Below the pieces are notes generated by a model that saw only the letters and a list, made by a program, of their open reading frames with translations, did not search any database and was not told the origin of the DNA. Below are positions 36,276 to 47,193 of a stretch of 64,000 nt of DNA, in pieces. The position numbers and the translations under genes were made by a program. Each line of letters starts with the position of its first letter. Position 1 is the stretch's first letter. This DNA comes from Bromus sterilis (lineage: Eukaryota > Streptophyta > Magnoliopsida > Poales > Poaceae): positions 400,897,016 through 400,961,015 of the forward strand of contig OX465597.1 in the NCBI GenBank assembly GCA_950022295.1, given 5' to 3'.

Positions 36276-37499
36276 CTTTCCCTCGAAAAATAAACTTGCG
36301 GAGTAATTTCTCCAAAAAAATCTTGTGCAGTAGTACAAGCTTTGGCTCATATGTGTAGAATACCTGGAAGTTCTACACGTGCCACTTGCCTTGTATTTAC
36401 TGAAATTGTGTCGTTTTTAGAGTTTGAAACCGTGTCGCTGGCACACCGTTTTTTTATTTTTGACTCGTACCGTTTCTGGATGGTCGCTTGTCGAGAAGTT
36501 TTTTTTTTTTTTTTTTTGCGGGTATTGTCGAGAAGTTTTTCACCTTGGTTGGTTTATTTCTCGTGAACTGAAGTGAAGTTCCCGCTCCAACCTCTCGTTC
36601 ACCTAGAAAAATCTGTGAACCTGAACTCCTCTGGTCTCGCAACATGGATAACTTGTACCGGTGAGCATACAAGATCTGGTGAGCACGCGTTGCGTCACAT
36701 CGCGGCACAATGTTGGCGACAGAAGTGGACTTATCGTCACCACGAGGAGTAAACATTGGATTAAGCCTAGATTCACGTGCATCGATCACGAAGCCCACCA
36801 ACTGTTGTTGTGGACTCGTAGGTACACACAGCCTACGCCCACGACACCCTAGTACGCCTGTTCTCTTTTTGTATGTTGCCGTGGAAAGATAGTAGATGGC
36901 AACTGCGCCTGACGCATCCACCCGTTGGAGCGGCGTTCATCGCATTGACCTCTCTCTAACCTATACGGCCCTACCCTTCATAGATGATTTTTTTAATAAT
37001 CTGGCATTTCTTTTAAACTTTAGCATAAAATAAAGGAATTTAGATTTCTTCTACAAGATTATCGGTTTTGCATGATGTTTTGGGCTGGGGTGCCATGCTA
37101 GATAACACGACGCCTTAGCGTGAATGCAATCCTAGATGGCGTGACAACTAGCTCTACCAGGCGGTTGTGCTATCTAGCATAGCGTCTCAACCCAAGGCAC
37201 CTTGTTATTTAGTATGGTGTCCCGGCCCTGAGCTTCATGCAAATAAGTCATTTAGTGACTTATTTTATTGAATTCGAGTTCATTATGTGCTAAAATTTTA
37301 AAAAAGAATCATATTTATCCATTTTCACCCATCGATGTTCATTCACTTATCACGGATCCGTCCCACGGGCAAAGATGATGTGCACACCGTTTCAGTCCCG
37401 GCCCGTTAAAAAATGTATCGATCGCACGCATCAAGGTGCCTCGAACACCATCTTGCAAATCGCTCCCAAACGTTTAGATAGATAGTTCAAACTATTTTT
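36276..37499. other. Unassigned stretch with poly-T and a three-copy repeat
   Basis: No gene seen. A T18-type run lies at about 36500-36517. Three related ~27 bp units with the core ATGCTAGATA(A/G)CAC occur at 37082-37108 (plus) and, inverted, at 37167-37193 and 37201-37229. They could fold into alternative hairpins. Confidence 0.4.
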
Positions 37500-39649
37500 T
37501 CCATTCAAAATTGTCTCACATACATCCACGGACGCGTGAACTCTCACAAATTGGATACAAAGTAATGGAAGGTTTGGCGGGGTTTGGACCTCCGTCACGT
37601 ATGGCTCCGACTACCCCAGCTCATAGAAAACCCCATTCGAAGTCTACACATTTGGTCATGTCCGCACTGTTTCCACGCCAACGCTCATTTATCCCCACCT
37701 TTTCAGTCGATCGCCATCACCCTCCACCCCTGGTCCGCCCTTTTCATTGTTCGTCACCGCATCGACCTGTACGTCGTGTCATAGGAGCCAGAGGTGAAGG
37801 ATTGAAAGGTGTCGATCGCCCATAAGATCAACCCAGAGACCCACAACGCTCACCGCCATGTCTAAAGGAAGATTTAGAAAGCAGCTTTGGCGATCTACCA
37901 CCTTCCAACCTACTAAAAAGGGAAGCGGGACGGGATAGGGGATGGGGGCAGACAAAGATGGAGAGTGTTGCCTCCACTGATACAATCCTCAGCCTAGCCA
38001 ATGCAGATGCAGTTGTCGTCTACTTCACTTCCACGTGACTCAGTCATCAACAACTGTCGCGGGCCATCTCTATCATGTCTATGTCATGGAAGGACATTGT
38101 CGAGCTCAACATGTCTCTTTATTTCACCGACTCGCCATCACCGCAGCTTTTCCGGGCTCGAACATCGGGCATGGAGCTACTCGAAGCCCGCTCTTTGTTT
38201 GACGAATTATCTAACCGGGCGCCATGATGAGTAATGACAGTGAGATGTTGGGCATCATCCACGATGGTTGCAGGTCGAAAGACGACGAATTGAGGACTCT
38301 CAACCAGCCAAGAAGGTGATAAGGGGTGTCCGACATTGATAAGGAAGACGAAGATGATGATCTAACCAACCAAACAAAAGGAGAGCCAACCAAGAAGGTT
38401 AGAAGGGGATTCAGAGGAGGAAGTAGGAGAAGAAAGAAAAGAGAGAAGGGGCGGCAACCAAGTTAACGAAATTTTTTGAGGACATCATGACGAAGAAGGA
38501 GGAGGGTGTCAAGTGCCATGACATCAAGTAGAAAAATAAGGCGGGAAGGTTTGACATGCTCGTGACGGCGAGAGAGAGAAAGATCAACCTCAAAGAGAAG
38601 AACACAAAGCTTGAAGAGAGAAGAGTTGATCTCGTGACCGCTTTGAAGGATACAAAAAATATTATGAAGATGCGAGTTGGATCTTGATGCGGCGAAGATC
38701 ATGCAACTCGTCCGTGTACTGAAGCCCTTGACAACAAAGATGGAGGACACAGACGTTGCGATGGAGCCTCCAGGCAGAGTGATCGATTGTTTGTTCTGGG
38801 AGCACGAACAATCAATTTGAGAGGGCAAAATTATCCCAAGCGGGCGGGACGAGGCGATGGCCATCCACATAGCTCTCTGGCGCTCCCAGCAGGAGTGCGC
38901 CCGACCGACATTGGGGTTAGTCCGCGCGATGCCATTGTGTTAGCGCACCTGGCGCTTGGATCCATCGGGGTTGGAGGCTCAAGGTCTATCTACCGTCTCA
39001 TCTCTAGTCCGTCGTCATATGAAGGTTACAGGGACCAGCATGCCCGCCATAGGAAGGAGAGGATGTAGGAGGCCGATGCCCGCCTCACTACGGGAATGGC
39101 GGAGGTGATGGAGTGGCGCGGGATGCCTCGGAGGAGGAAGCCCTCCATGCATGCATCCTACAGAAGCGACAATGAAGGCGCGCGCGCGTGCCCTCGTCGG
39201 AGAGCAAAATCGAGTGATCCGTGTATTGGCATGACTGCCACCCGTAGAGGAGAAGGAGAGTGGCGGGTCGGACAGCTCCGACGAAGAGCGGATATGACTT
39301 GATCTATTTTGCATCTTCGACCGCTACTTCCGCAACAAAGACGATAAGGGCAAGAGCGATCGTAGATAATCTTTGTCCATGGCGTGTATGTAAGTACAAC
39401 ATGCCAATTTTTGATAGTTTCGATGTCATGTGTCTCAAGTAGCCGAACACTTTATGTTGCATCATAGAGATAGTTTAGCATCTGCTTGTATGGATTTGAG
39501 GGCTGTTAGATAAAGTATCCGATTGTGGAGACAAAAAATTTAGGGGTGAACTGTCAGTGTCCACTGACGCGTCCACGAATGTTTGAGGCGTAGAATTTAC
39601 TGTATTCAGATTGAGGGGCCGAATTTACTGTATCCGACTGTAGATGCTC
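37500..39649. mobile_element. Degenerate Harbinger-like element (left end not found)
   Basis: The right end is clear: CGACTGTAGATGCTC followed by TTA (39650-39652), i.e. a GAGCATCTACAG-type terminal repeat. Broken coding remnants include a charged helical stretch in plus frame around 38470-38690 (KEEGVKCHDIK, RERKINLKEKNTKLEERRVD) like the C-terminal part of Harbinger-associated Myb/NAM-like ORFs, and a Ser/Asp/Arg-rich stretch at 38850-39340. All are interrupted by stops. The left boundary given is approximate. Confidence 0.5.
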
Positions 39650-39933
39650 TTAGCACAACTGTGCTTTGAACCTGAATTTGTCAAGCGAATTCAGTGAGAC
39701 TAACTATACGTTAACATACAATAGATAGTGATTTTATTTTATTTTTTCAAAAGTGAGGTTAGAAGCCCCGGCCTCTGCATCAAAATGATGCACACTGGTT
39801 ATATTTATGAACTTGGATATATGATTAAAAAATCATGACAGAAGTTCTGTTTTGCTGGGCTTGAACAAGGTTACAGATTTCACAGAAGAAATATGTTGGC
39901 ACTCCAAATACAGTATTAAAAGGAAATACATGT

Positions 39934-42900
39934 TTACTGCAACTTGTTGGCAACGTAGAGGAGGTGGCCGATGTTCGTTGGAGGGTAGCTCTGTAGAAGC
40001 TTGAGGTTGGAAGTGAAATCGCCAGCAAGGAGCCGTTTCCGGACGAGGATCAGCATCGCACAGCATATTCTCAGCAGGGTTTCCTGCAGGTAAATCTTCA
40101 GGCATCTGCCTAGAATCATTTGCAGGATAAACCAGTGTTGCTTGTTTACCTGAGGACCGTCTGGGTCACTTAACAGAGTGTCCCATATATGGATAGTATC
40201 GGCAAAGTTGAATTCCTGGGTTAGCAGCAGTGTTATCCACCTGAACGCATAGAACTGGGGATTAACCTGCAGATCAGATCAGCACGTTATCCACCTTAGC
40301 TTTTGTTAATGATACTGCTGCACTTCTTGACTACTATAAGCATGACAAATCAGCACTGTGTATCTCCTGCTATAATGCTCCACACGTCCAAACATTATAA
40401 CAGAGCTACTGTAAGAAATAAGAATATAAGTAGAACAGTAGAAAGTTCATCTCAGATGAAACATATATAGTAATTCAATTGAAACAAGGATTAATTGTAT
40501 AAATGCCACTCAATATTCAATGGAATCGTTACATCGGAATAAGATAGACGATCTACTTTATTGAATAACTTAGCTAGATAGAACCGACTCAAGCTTCAAC
40601 CAATTGGCATAGCAAGTCAAAGGACAACCCTAAAAACAGCACTACAGATCATGCAGTTTAGTACGTGAAGACTTACTTCCATAGTTATTTCCAGGTGGTG
40701 CTGAAGTTCTCCATCATACTTCTTTAGGAGTTGTGATAATTTGGAGAGCGTTCCTCGAATCCCGACAGCACTGTTGTCTAGCTTCTGGCAGAAGTTGTCT
40801 CTAAGCCCACTAAGTAATCCCACGAAGCAAAAGAAAGAATCGGCTTCAGCGAAGTTCTGCAAAGAATTCCAGCCAGCAACATCATGATATCTCAAGTCAT
40901 CACTAGTTAGTCTCAACAGTCTGCTATACAACACATGGTATGAAGCATATGGAAAAATAATCGCTTACTCCATACAGCATTTTTATAATCTGGATCATTC
41001 CGAAATACAAACAAGAGAGGTGCCAAAATTTCATTCATTCCTTGCACGTATCTTATCCCAGCATTTAGCTTGGCAAATATAATTAATATATTTCTCAGAG
41101 AGTCCTGGTCAGAATCACAGATGATCAGCCATGTATCCTAGCAGAACACTGTTTACACTTACATACTGGAGATTTACCTGATTGGACTTTGCAAAAGAAG
41201 AGTCTCCACAGAAGAAATCCATGTCAGGGTGAGTGCGTTTTACATCACGGTCAACCTGCTCGATCATCTCTGTATACTATATGACAGATATATTAAAAAA
41301 ACATATTATAGTGATGTGAAATGGTGAAATGATTCACCCGTACACTCAACACCATATGAATTTGCAAACATTGCAAGAGCACATATATGCAATCAAACAG
41401 AAAAGGATAATGTTTCCAAAACTAAAAGGCCCCCACATGTTTGAACTTTGATAGCAGTTGCTTCAAACAGTTAGCCAGGATTATTTTTTTGGCAATTCAA
41501 ATTCTCAGAGCATCTCAAGCCGCGCCCCCAAGAGGCCCCCAGGACGGCGAAACTAGCGCCGTGGGGAGGAAATTCCCCCAGCCGCGCCCCCAAGGGCCCA
41601 AATAGCGCCGGATTGGGCCAAAATTGAGTCCGGCGATCCCAACCCAAACCCAGCACGCTGGGGGCGCCTGGGGTCGCCGGATGAAAGGAAAGCGCGCGAA
41701 TGGGAAGGAAAGTTCGCGCGATTTCGCGCGTCCTCGCGCCGCGCCCCACCTGTCGGCGTGTGAACACGCGTCGTCGTCATCGTCTCGCCTCGGCTTCCAC
41801 GCACCTGTCGCCGCCGCAGAGAATCAATGCGGCGCCGGTGACGAGTCCAATCGGCGCAGAGGGCATCAATGCGGGTCGCCGAGAAACCCAACGGTCCGAC
41901 GACCGCGCCGCCGTCTGTTCGCGTTCTTCCCCCGCTATAAAAGGGGCTCCCCCGGGGCGCCTCGCCGCGCACTCTCCTCTCTCGCCCTCTCTGCTCCTCG
42001 CCGCCCTCTCCTCTCTCCCCTGGGCCGTCGATCCTACACCCGCGGCACTCCTCTGTGGGCGTCGATGCCCCGCGACGACGGCGGCTCGTCGTCCTCCTCC
42101 GGCGCTCCTTCGCGCAACTCCGGCTCCCAATCGTCGAGGCCGGCCTTCTCGATGCCACAGTTCGCCCCGGTGAAAACCGAGGTGAAACTGGAGGTGAAGA
42201 AGGAGCACTCCCCGGCGAAGCGCCGTGGTTTCCTCGGCAAGGTCCTTGGGAAGAAGAAGAAGGACATTGCCCCGCCGCCTCCTCCTCCGCCGCCGGCCGT
42301 CGACAGCGACGACGAAGAGGGCCTCGCCTTCCAGATGGACTGGGCGAGGCGAGGCTACTTGGCCGAGCAGGTGCGCCTGCAACAGCTGGAGATGGATCGG
42401 GTCGAGGCCATGAAACGGGCCGAGGAAGCCCGGCGCTCCGAGCAGGCGAAGCGCGGCGAGGGCAGCAGCAGCCGCAGCAAGTGGGCGCCTCCACGACCTC
42501 CGTCGCCGCCGTTCATCGTCCTCGACGGCACTGACGACGAGGAGGAGGAGCCACTGCAGGTTCAGAGGAGGAGGGGCTCCATCGGCGGCGGGACCTGTGG
42601 CGCGCAGGCCGGCGTCAAGCCAGAGCCAAAGGATGGCGGCGACGGCGACGGCGACGGCGACGATGGCGGTGCAGCCGGCGGCGCTGCTGGAGGAGGAGGC
42701 GGCCCGGAGTCGTCAATGGAGGCGCTCTACTCCTTCTTCTTCGATCAGTAGGCTAGCGTAGTTTTTTTTTATCTTTTATGTAAAAATCGCCCGAATATTA
42801 TGAATTCAGTCGAACTTCCTCTAAATTAAATGCGTTTGGTCGTTTTTTGTTTGAATTTGGCCGATACTTGGGGGTCATCTTGGGGCCGCGGCTGGGTAGC

Positions 42901-44339
42901 CGGCCCCCCAGGACCTATCGCCGCGCAAGTGCCCCCCAAGCGGCGCTAAAAATAGCGCCGCAAATCGTCCTGGGGGGGCGAACGGCTGGAGATGCTCTCA
43001 AAACATGTCAATTGTTGCACTTCTGACCAAATTAAAATGAAAATTAAAATGAAAACGAGCATAAATATAATGCAGGCGGTTTAGATTTCTTGCACTTGAC
43101 TCTTGTGCTTGTTGAAACATATAAATGCTCTAAATTGATGCCAATGACAGCTTAAGAATACTGAATTAAACAGAAGCACAACCACCAGTGTAACCAGCAT
43201 ACATATTACTACAACATCGAAAAATCAAAACAATACCTGCAATATGTCACCAGAAGTTCTAAGTATACAAAAACAATGTGTGCATCGCAGCAGAAATGAT
43301 AATATCCAAATGCACTAAAGCATATACCTCAGCGAATTGATTCCACTCGCTGGTCTTCCCAAGGCTCAAAGGATGCTCATCTTGGTCTATCTCCGACCTA
43401 TCAAGAAACCCATCCTCGACAGGCTCTGCATTTCCGTCACTGTGGCCTTCTGATCCTCCAGTCGCAGTATTTCCACCTACCTAACAAAATTAGGATTCAG
43501 GGTCTCTGTTTTCTAGTGAGGATCTACATTTGAGTACTAATGTGATAAGTCTAACTATTAATTAGTACAATGAAGACAGAAACAGTCTAATCTGAATGTG
43601 AAGTGACATACAGTGTTGGTAAGGAACTCCTCTTTGAAGGATTCATATTGTGATCTTTTTTTTGCCAGCTCCTGCTCCCACAGTGCACGATCATTAGGCA
43701 GATAGCCCAGTAGCAGCTGCGCAACCAACAAATGTACAGTGAGAGTGAGTCTGTGACCGAAGAGGGCTTTTGACTGCATCTTTTCTCTATCAGGAAAACT
43801 GATCCAAAAAAGTTTAACAGTAGCACGTGAACGAACACAAAGGGACAAAAGTGCAACAATTTTTAACCTCAAATTGGCATCAAAAGGCAAAAATTGTAAT
43901 AGAAGCCTAGGACATGGATCATGTATGCACATTGATTAGAAGATTCAGCAGAGTACATCAGTGGTCTCTATCGGTTAAGGCCGGCATAAAGCAAAAGAAA
44001 AGTCCCCTTTCCACTGTCATCGCCTGAACATACGAAATCTTCAGCTTGAAACATCGAAAGAACAAGGACGAGCCTGCCAATCGTGTACCTTCCATACAGT
44101 CGACCGGACGCCGGCGCCGTCCGGAACGCCCTGAGCGGCGAGCATCCTCAGCTCGTCTAGATCTATTACCTTCTTGGACAGCTGCAGAGATCACCGTCCC
44201 CGCAAGAACGACACATCAGGACGCAGAAGCAAAAGCTAGGGAGTGAGAAGGCAGAAGGCGGACTCACCGCCGCGAGGATACGGGACTGCCGAGAGATCTC
44301 CAGCTCCGCCGGCTGCGGGGATCGCGGCAAGCTCGCCAT
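39934..44339 (-). CDS. TBC-domain RabGAP, TBC1D13-like, nine exons, 362 residues
   Basis: A Rab GTPase-activating protein should switch off Rab GTPases in membrane traffic. Exons (minus): 44339-44268, 44181-44089, 43716-43612, 43480-43328, 41267-41178, 41104-40976, 40856-40677, 40266-40150, 40083-39934. All introns are GT-AG and all exons are multiples of three, so every junction is phase 0 and the frame never breaks. Start MASLPRSPQP; stop TAA at 39934-39936. Motifs in order: VRSTVWKLLLGYLP; VDRDVKRTHPDM with the arginine finger of IxxDxxR; RYVQGMNEILAP with the glutamine finger of YxQ; QFYAFRWITLLLTQEF; and LLAGDFTSNLKLLQSYPPTN near the end, typical of plant TBC1D13 homologues. An upstream in-frame ATG (44459) exists, but 44339 has the better context and fits the exon 1 pattern. 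Intron 4 (41268-43327) hosts a Harbinger element. Looks functional. Confidence 0.9.
41936..41942 (+). promoter_or_regulatory. TATA box of the Harbinger-borne ORF
   Basis: TATAAAA lies 123 bp upstream of the ATG at 42065 and is followed by a CT-rich leader (CTCTCCTCTCTCGCCCTC), a common layout for grass core promoters. Confidence 0.6.
42065..42751 (+). CDS. Harbinger-borne ORF, 228 residues, SUMO/SIM-like motifs
   Basis: I start at ATG 42065 because the TATA box and leader lie just upstream; the open frame extends further 5' but there it would run through the promoter. The protein is low-complexity and charged. Residues 36-47 hold three consecutive SUMO-consensus motifs (VKTE, VKLE, VKKE), followed by HSP and a basic patch. 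There is a proline run at 70-77, an acidic DSDDEE, a charged helix (about 99-132, LAEQVRLQQLEMDRVEAMKR), a SIM-like FIVLDGTDDEEEE (150-162) and a fourth site VKPE (184-187). It ends SSMEALYSFFFDQ. It lacks a transposase catalytic core or a clear DNA-binding domain. It is probably the accessory-type ORF of a Triticeae Harbinger family; whether it is expressed is unknown. It is antisense to the RabGAP intron. Confidence 0.55.
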   Translation: MPRDDGGSSSSSGAPSRNSGSQSSRPAFSMPQFAPVKTEVKLEVKKEHSPAKRRGFLGKVLGKKKKDIAPPPPPPPPAVDSDDEEGLAFQMDWARRGYLAEQVRLQQLEMDRVEAMKRAEEARRSEQAKRGEGSSSRSKWAPPRPPSPPFIVLDGTDDEEEEPLQVQRRRGSIGGGTCGAQAGVKPEPKDGGDGDGDGDDGGAAGGAAGGGGGPESSMEALYSFFFDQ

Positions 44340-45608
44340 TGATTTGGGATTATGACGAGACAGGTACACACTCTGACGCTCGTCCCGCTGAGGGACCAAT
44401 CCTTCGGACTTGGGACATACACTGCGATCTGCCCGCAACCGTCCATTTGCTAAGACCATTGCTACGGACGTCCAAGATAGTGCGACGGGTTTTCATGTTG
44501 TGTAACTAGGATCCACATGCCTTCGCTCAGTAAAGATCGATGATCAATATTAAAGGCATCTCATTTAAAAAATAAAGGCATCTTCAACGCAAATTCTTAA
44601 ATCTTTCATAACTTTTTGGATTGAACGGTTTGAATGTGTTTTATCATTCAACGTGGATTCGTGTTTGTTCGTGAACCGATCAATGTGTTTGTTTTCTCAC
44701 AAATCGAATGCAAACAGGGAAAGGGGTTTTGCTGGCGTATGGACCGCCACCATGACCGCGTTTGATATCCCGGTCTCATCCAAAACTTTTTACGTCTAAA
44801 ATTCTATCCGCGCGTGACCAAAGCCGACATTAATGTTGACCCAAAGCGAGCGCGACTCATCAACATTGATGTCGATCAAAACAACGCGATCAATAATTGG
44901 AGTCGTGTCGGTGTGCGGATCGAGATCTCTGGTCTTCGTGCTTGCTGGATGCTAGAGAGATGTGATGGGTCACACTTGTCGGTTGATCGCACATTCGACT
45001 GCCCGTGAAGTTTGGGCCCGACGCCTTCCACACCCCAAACCGTTCCTTTCTGCTCCTCTGCCTCTCCCCTCCTCTTCATCTCCGATCTTGATGATGCCAA
45101 AGTCCTAGTTCACTGCGCCAGCCAATTGCGATGAAGGTGAATCCCCATCTTAATCAGCCGGATCATGGCACCGTCATCGTCGATGTTTGGGTCCCTCTCC
45201 TCTGTGGCGTCTGTTCCTCTAGTAACGAAATCGTGATCTCGACCGCCAAGGAGGAGGAACAACAACCGATGTAGTCGTCGCAACCACGCCACGCCTCAGA
45301 GGCCATCAGGACCGATGAGGAGTTCTAGGCGCAAATGAAGCTCAACATTGAGCAGTCCCTTCGCTTTGATAGCAACCCCGCACCATCCTCGCCTCCACCA
45401 TACCGCTTTGAGCCGGCACTGAGTCTTGTCATTTGCGTCAAGACGGAACGATCATCGTCGCCGCCTCTCTATCATGTAAAAGACGAATGTTCCTCTTCGT
45501 CGCCTCTCCACCGCAACTTCAACATCCACATGAAGGATGAGTCGGGGTCATCACCGGAGAGAGTGCATACGCGACGTTTGATCGCAAAGCATCGTCGCCG
45601 CCGCGGAC
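44340..45608. other. Upstream region of the RabGAP gene, with a possible transposon ORF remnant
   Basis: The first ~200 bp should hold the RabGAP promoter and 5' UTR on the minus strand; I see no convincing TATA box. From 45335 to 45606 a plus frame reads KLNIEQSLRFDSNPAPSSPP and then three SUMO-like motifs each followed by serine-proline (VKTE, VKDE, MKDE). That composition resembles accessory ORFs of Harbinger elements, so it is probably a remnant. The frame runs into the Harbinger element at 45612. Confidence 0.4.
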
Positions 45609-45611
45609 TTA

Positions 45612-46840
45612 AGATCATCTCCAATAGGTGGTGTATAATAGCACCCAAAAGAGTGCTTGATGTATACTATACATCACCAAAAACGGGGTTTTTACATCAC
45701 CGAGAGTGTACAATTCCAACAGATGATGTATTATAGGGCACGAGCTACCCAACATGTGATGTAAAATAACATTTCAACATAGTATTTGATAACTCAAACT
45801 TAAAGATTCTACTACATTTCAACATTCGAACTAGAAATTAAACTAAGCATTTTAACTACTACATCATACTACTCGTCGAAGTCGAAGTCATTAGAGTCCT
45901 ACGATGACCACTTGAAGGAGGAGTCGGAGACCAAGTCAATCACCAGAGATGATTTCGCCTCGTCTTCCTTCTTGACCTTCACCGTCGAGGGCGTCGACGG
46001 CCCAACCCCCTCGTCGGAATTCTTCTTCTTCATCTCCCGCTTCCAAAAGAACTCCTGCTCGTACTGCACGTACTGAGGGTTCTCCAACGCAAACCAAGCC
46101 ATCGCCTCCTCGCCCGTGTCTGGTATGTTCTTTGTCTCCTTGCGGCTCACAAGGAGGGTTTCACCCTCTTCTTCATCGTTGGTGCGACAAACTCTGCATC
46201 TTGCATGGAGAACACATCATCGAAGTTGAGCTCCTCCGACGTAACTCCGATCTTCCAACCAGACGTATGCCTGAGCTGCCAAATCGGTCGTCTTGAACGT
46301 GCCGAGTCAGTAGAGATCGCCATCGCGCTGCAGCTCGGTAGCGTACATGTCTGACTCCCGGAGCCGGACACCCTTGTAAGCCTTCAGCTTCGGCTTCGGT
46401 GCCATGCTGGCGTCGGCGGGGTCGGCACAACATGACATGATCGGGGCGGGGCAGAGGGGCGACCGAGGAAGTGCATGGGCGCATTAGCAGGGGGGGGGGT
46501 CTTCGTTTCCGACCTCGTCAGTGGAGCATCCGAGCTTCATCGACGACGCAGATCGTGGGGGAAGGTGGATCCGGCGAGGGAGGGGCGCTATAAAATCGCA
46601 GTCGAAGGAGGTGCGACGCGATGAACTTTCAGGCGGCGGTTGGATGTTCACGCGCGGAACTTCGAGTTTTACATCATGGGATCTGGTGATGTTTATTTAC
46701 ATCACCATTGCCTTATTTTACATCACGATGTAAAAATAGGCAAAAAAGGATATAGGACTGTTGTTGAAGTTTATTTTTATTTATTTTTTACATTAAAAAT
46801 GGCTAACCGCTAATATTATACCTCATCTATCGAAGATGCT
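45612..46840 (-). mobile_element. Harbinger-like element with AP2/ERF-like pseudogene, TSD TTA
   Basis: Ends AGATCATCTCCAATAGGTGG and, inverted, AGCATCTTCGATAGATGAGG share most positions and both continue into GTATAATA. TTA flanks both sides (45609-45611, 46841-46843). It is 1,229 bp. The minus strand carries a broken AP2/ERF-like ORF. Confidence 0.82.
45899..46405 (-). pseudogene. AP2/ERF-like domain ORF of a Harbinger element, broken
   Basis: From ATG 46405 the frame reads MAPKPKLKAYKGVRLRESDM and then ATELQRDGDLY, stop, LGTFKTTDLAAQAYVW. This is the layout of an AP2/ERF domain (YRGVR...W/LGTF...AA.AYD), with a stop where a tryptophan is expected. A frame change follows: ELNFDDVFSMQDAEF is in a second frame and DTGEEAMAWFALENPQ in a third. 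The C-terminus has a VKVKKEDE SUMO-like site and a SIM-like SLVIDLVSD. Such AP2-like proteins are common in Triticeae transposons. It is not a functional ethylene-response factor. Confidence 0.65.
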
Positions 46841-46843
46841 TTA

Positions 46844-47054
46844 ATGGTGTTTTGTTTGATAATTGCAAAGGATCGAATGCTCCTCTAAAAGAATCGATTG
46901 ACCTAAATTTTTATAAGTAGTTTTTTATTCTTAAGATTGATTTTTCTTTTGTTGAAAAAGGAAGATAACTCTCGGCCTCTGCATCAAAATAAAATGATGC
47001 GTCCATTTTGAGATTGATTTGCCTAATTTTTTTCAGGCAACTTGTCCCGAGCCA
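46844..47054. other. Short intergenic stretch with dispersed motif
   Basis: It contains CTCGGCCTCTGCATCAAAAT at about 46971-46990. The same motif occurs at 39768-39787 (CCCCGGCCTCTGCATCAAAA), again after a T-rich stretch, so it is a dispersed repeat. No gene. Confidence 0.4.
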
Positions 47055-47193
47055 TGTATTAGGAAGCTTTCATAGATTATTATATATTACCCCAGTACAT
47101 TACATTGGAGCAGTGTATTTTACATTACATGCGAAATACAAATAGGAATGATGTAGTGGTAATTCAGGTAACATTCATAGATCGATCCCTGTC

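Larger units (their letters stand above)
41508..42997 (+). mobile_element. Harbinger-like element in RabGAP intron 4, TSD TCA
   Basis: Terminal repeats GAGCATCTCAAGCCG and CGGCTGGAGATGCTC pair at the ends, and the next bases (GCCCCCAAGAGGCCCCCAGGA against TCCTGGGGGGGCGAAC) extend the pairing. TCA flanks both sides (41505-41507, 42998-43000), a variant of the usual Harbinger TNA target. The interior is GC-rich, unlike the AT-rich intron around it. It has no transposase, so it is non-autonomous, but it carries a promoter-like region and an ORF. Confidence 0.85.

Noticed and set aside
41553..42494. 313-residue minus-strand frame over the Harbinger element
   Set aside because: GC-rich shadow with no conserved motif; the plus-strand ORF has promoter context and ordered features.
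45899..46405. Functional ethylene-response transcription factor gene
   Set aside because: The domain has a stop at an expected tryptophan and at least two frame changes, and it lies within Harbinger terminal repeats.
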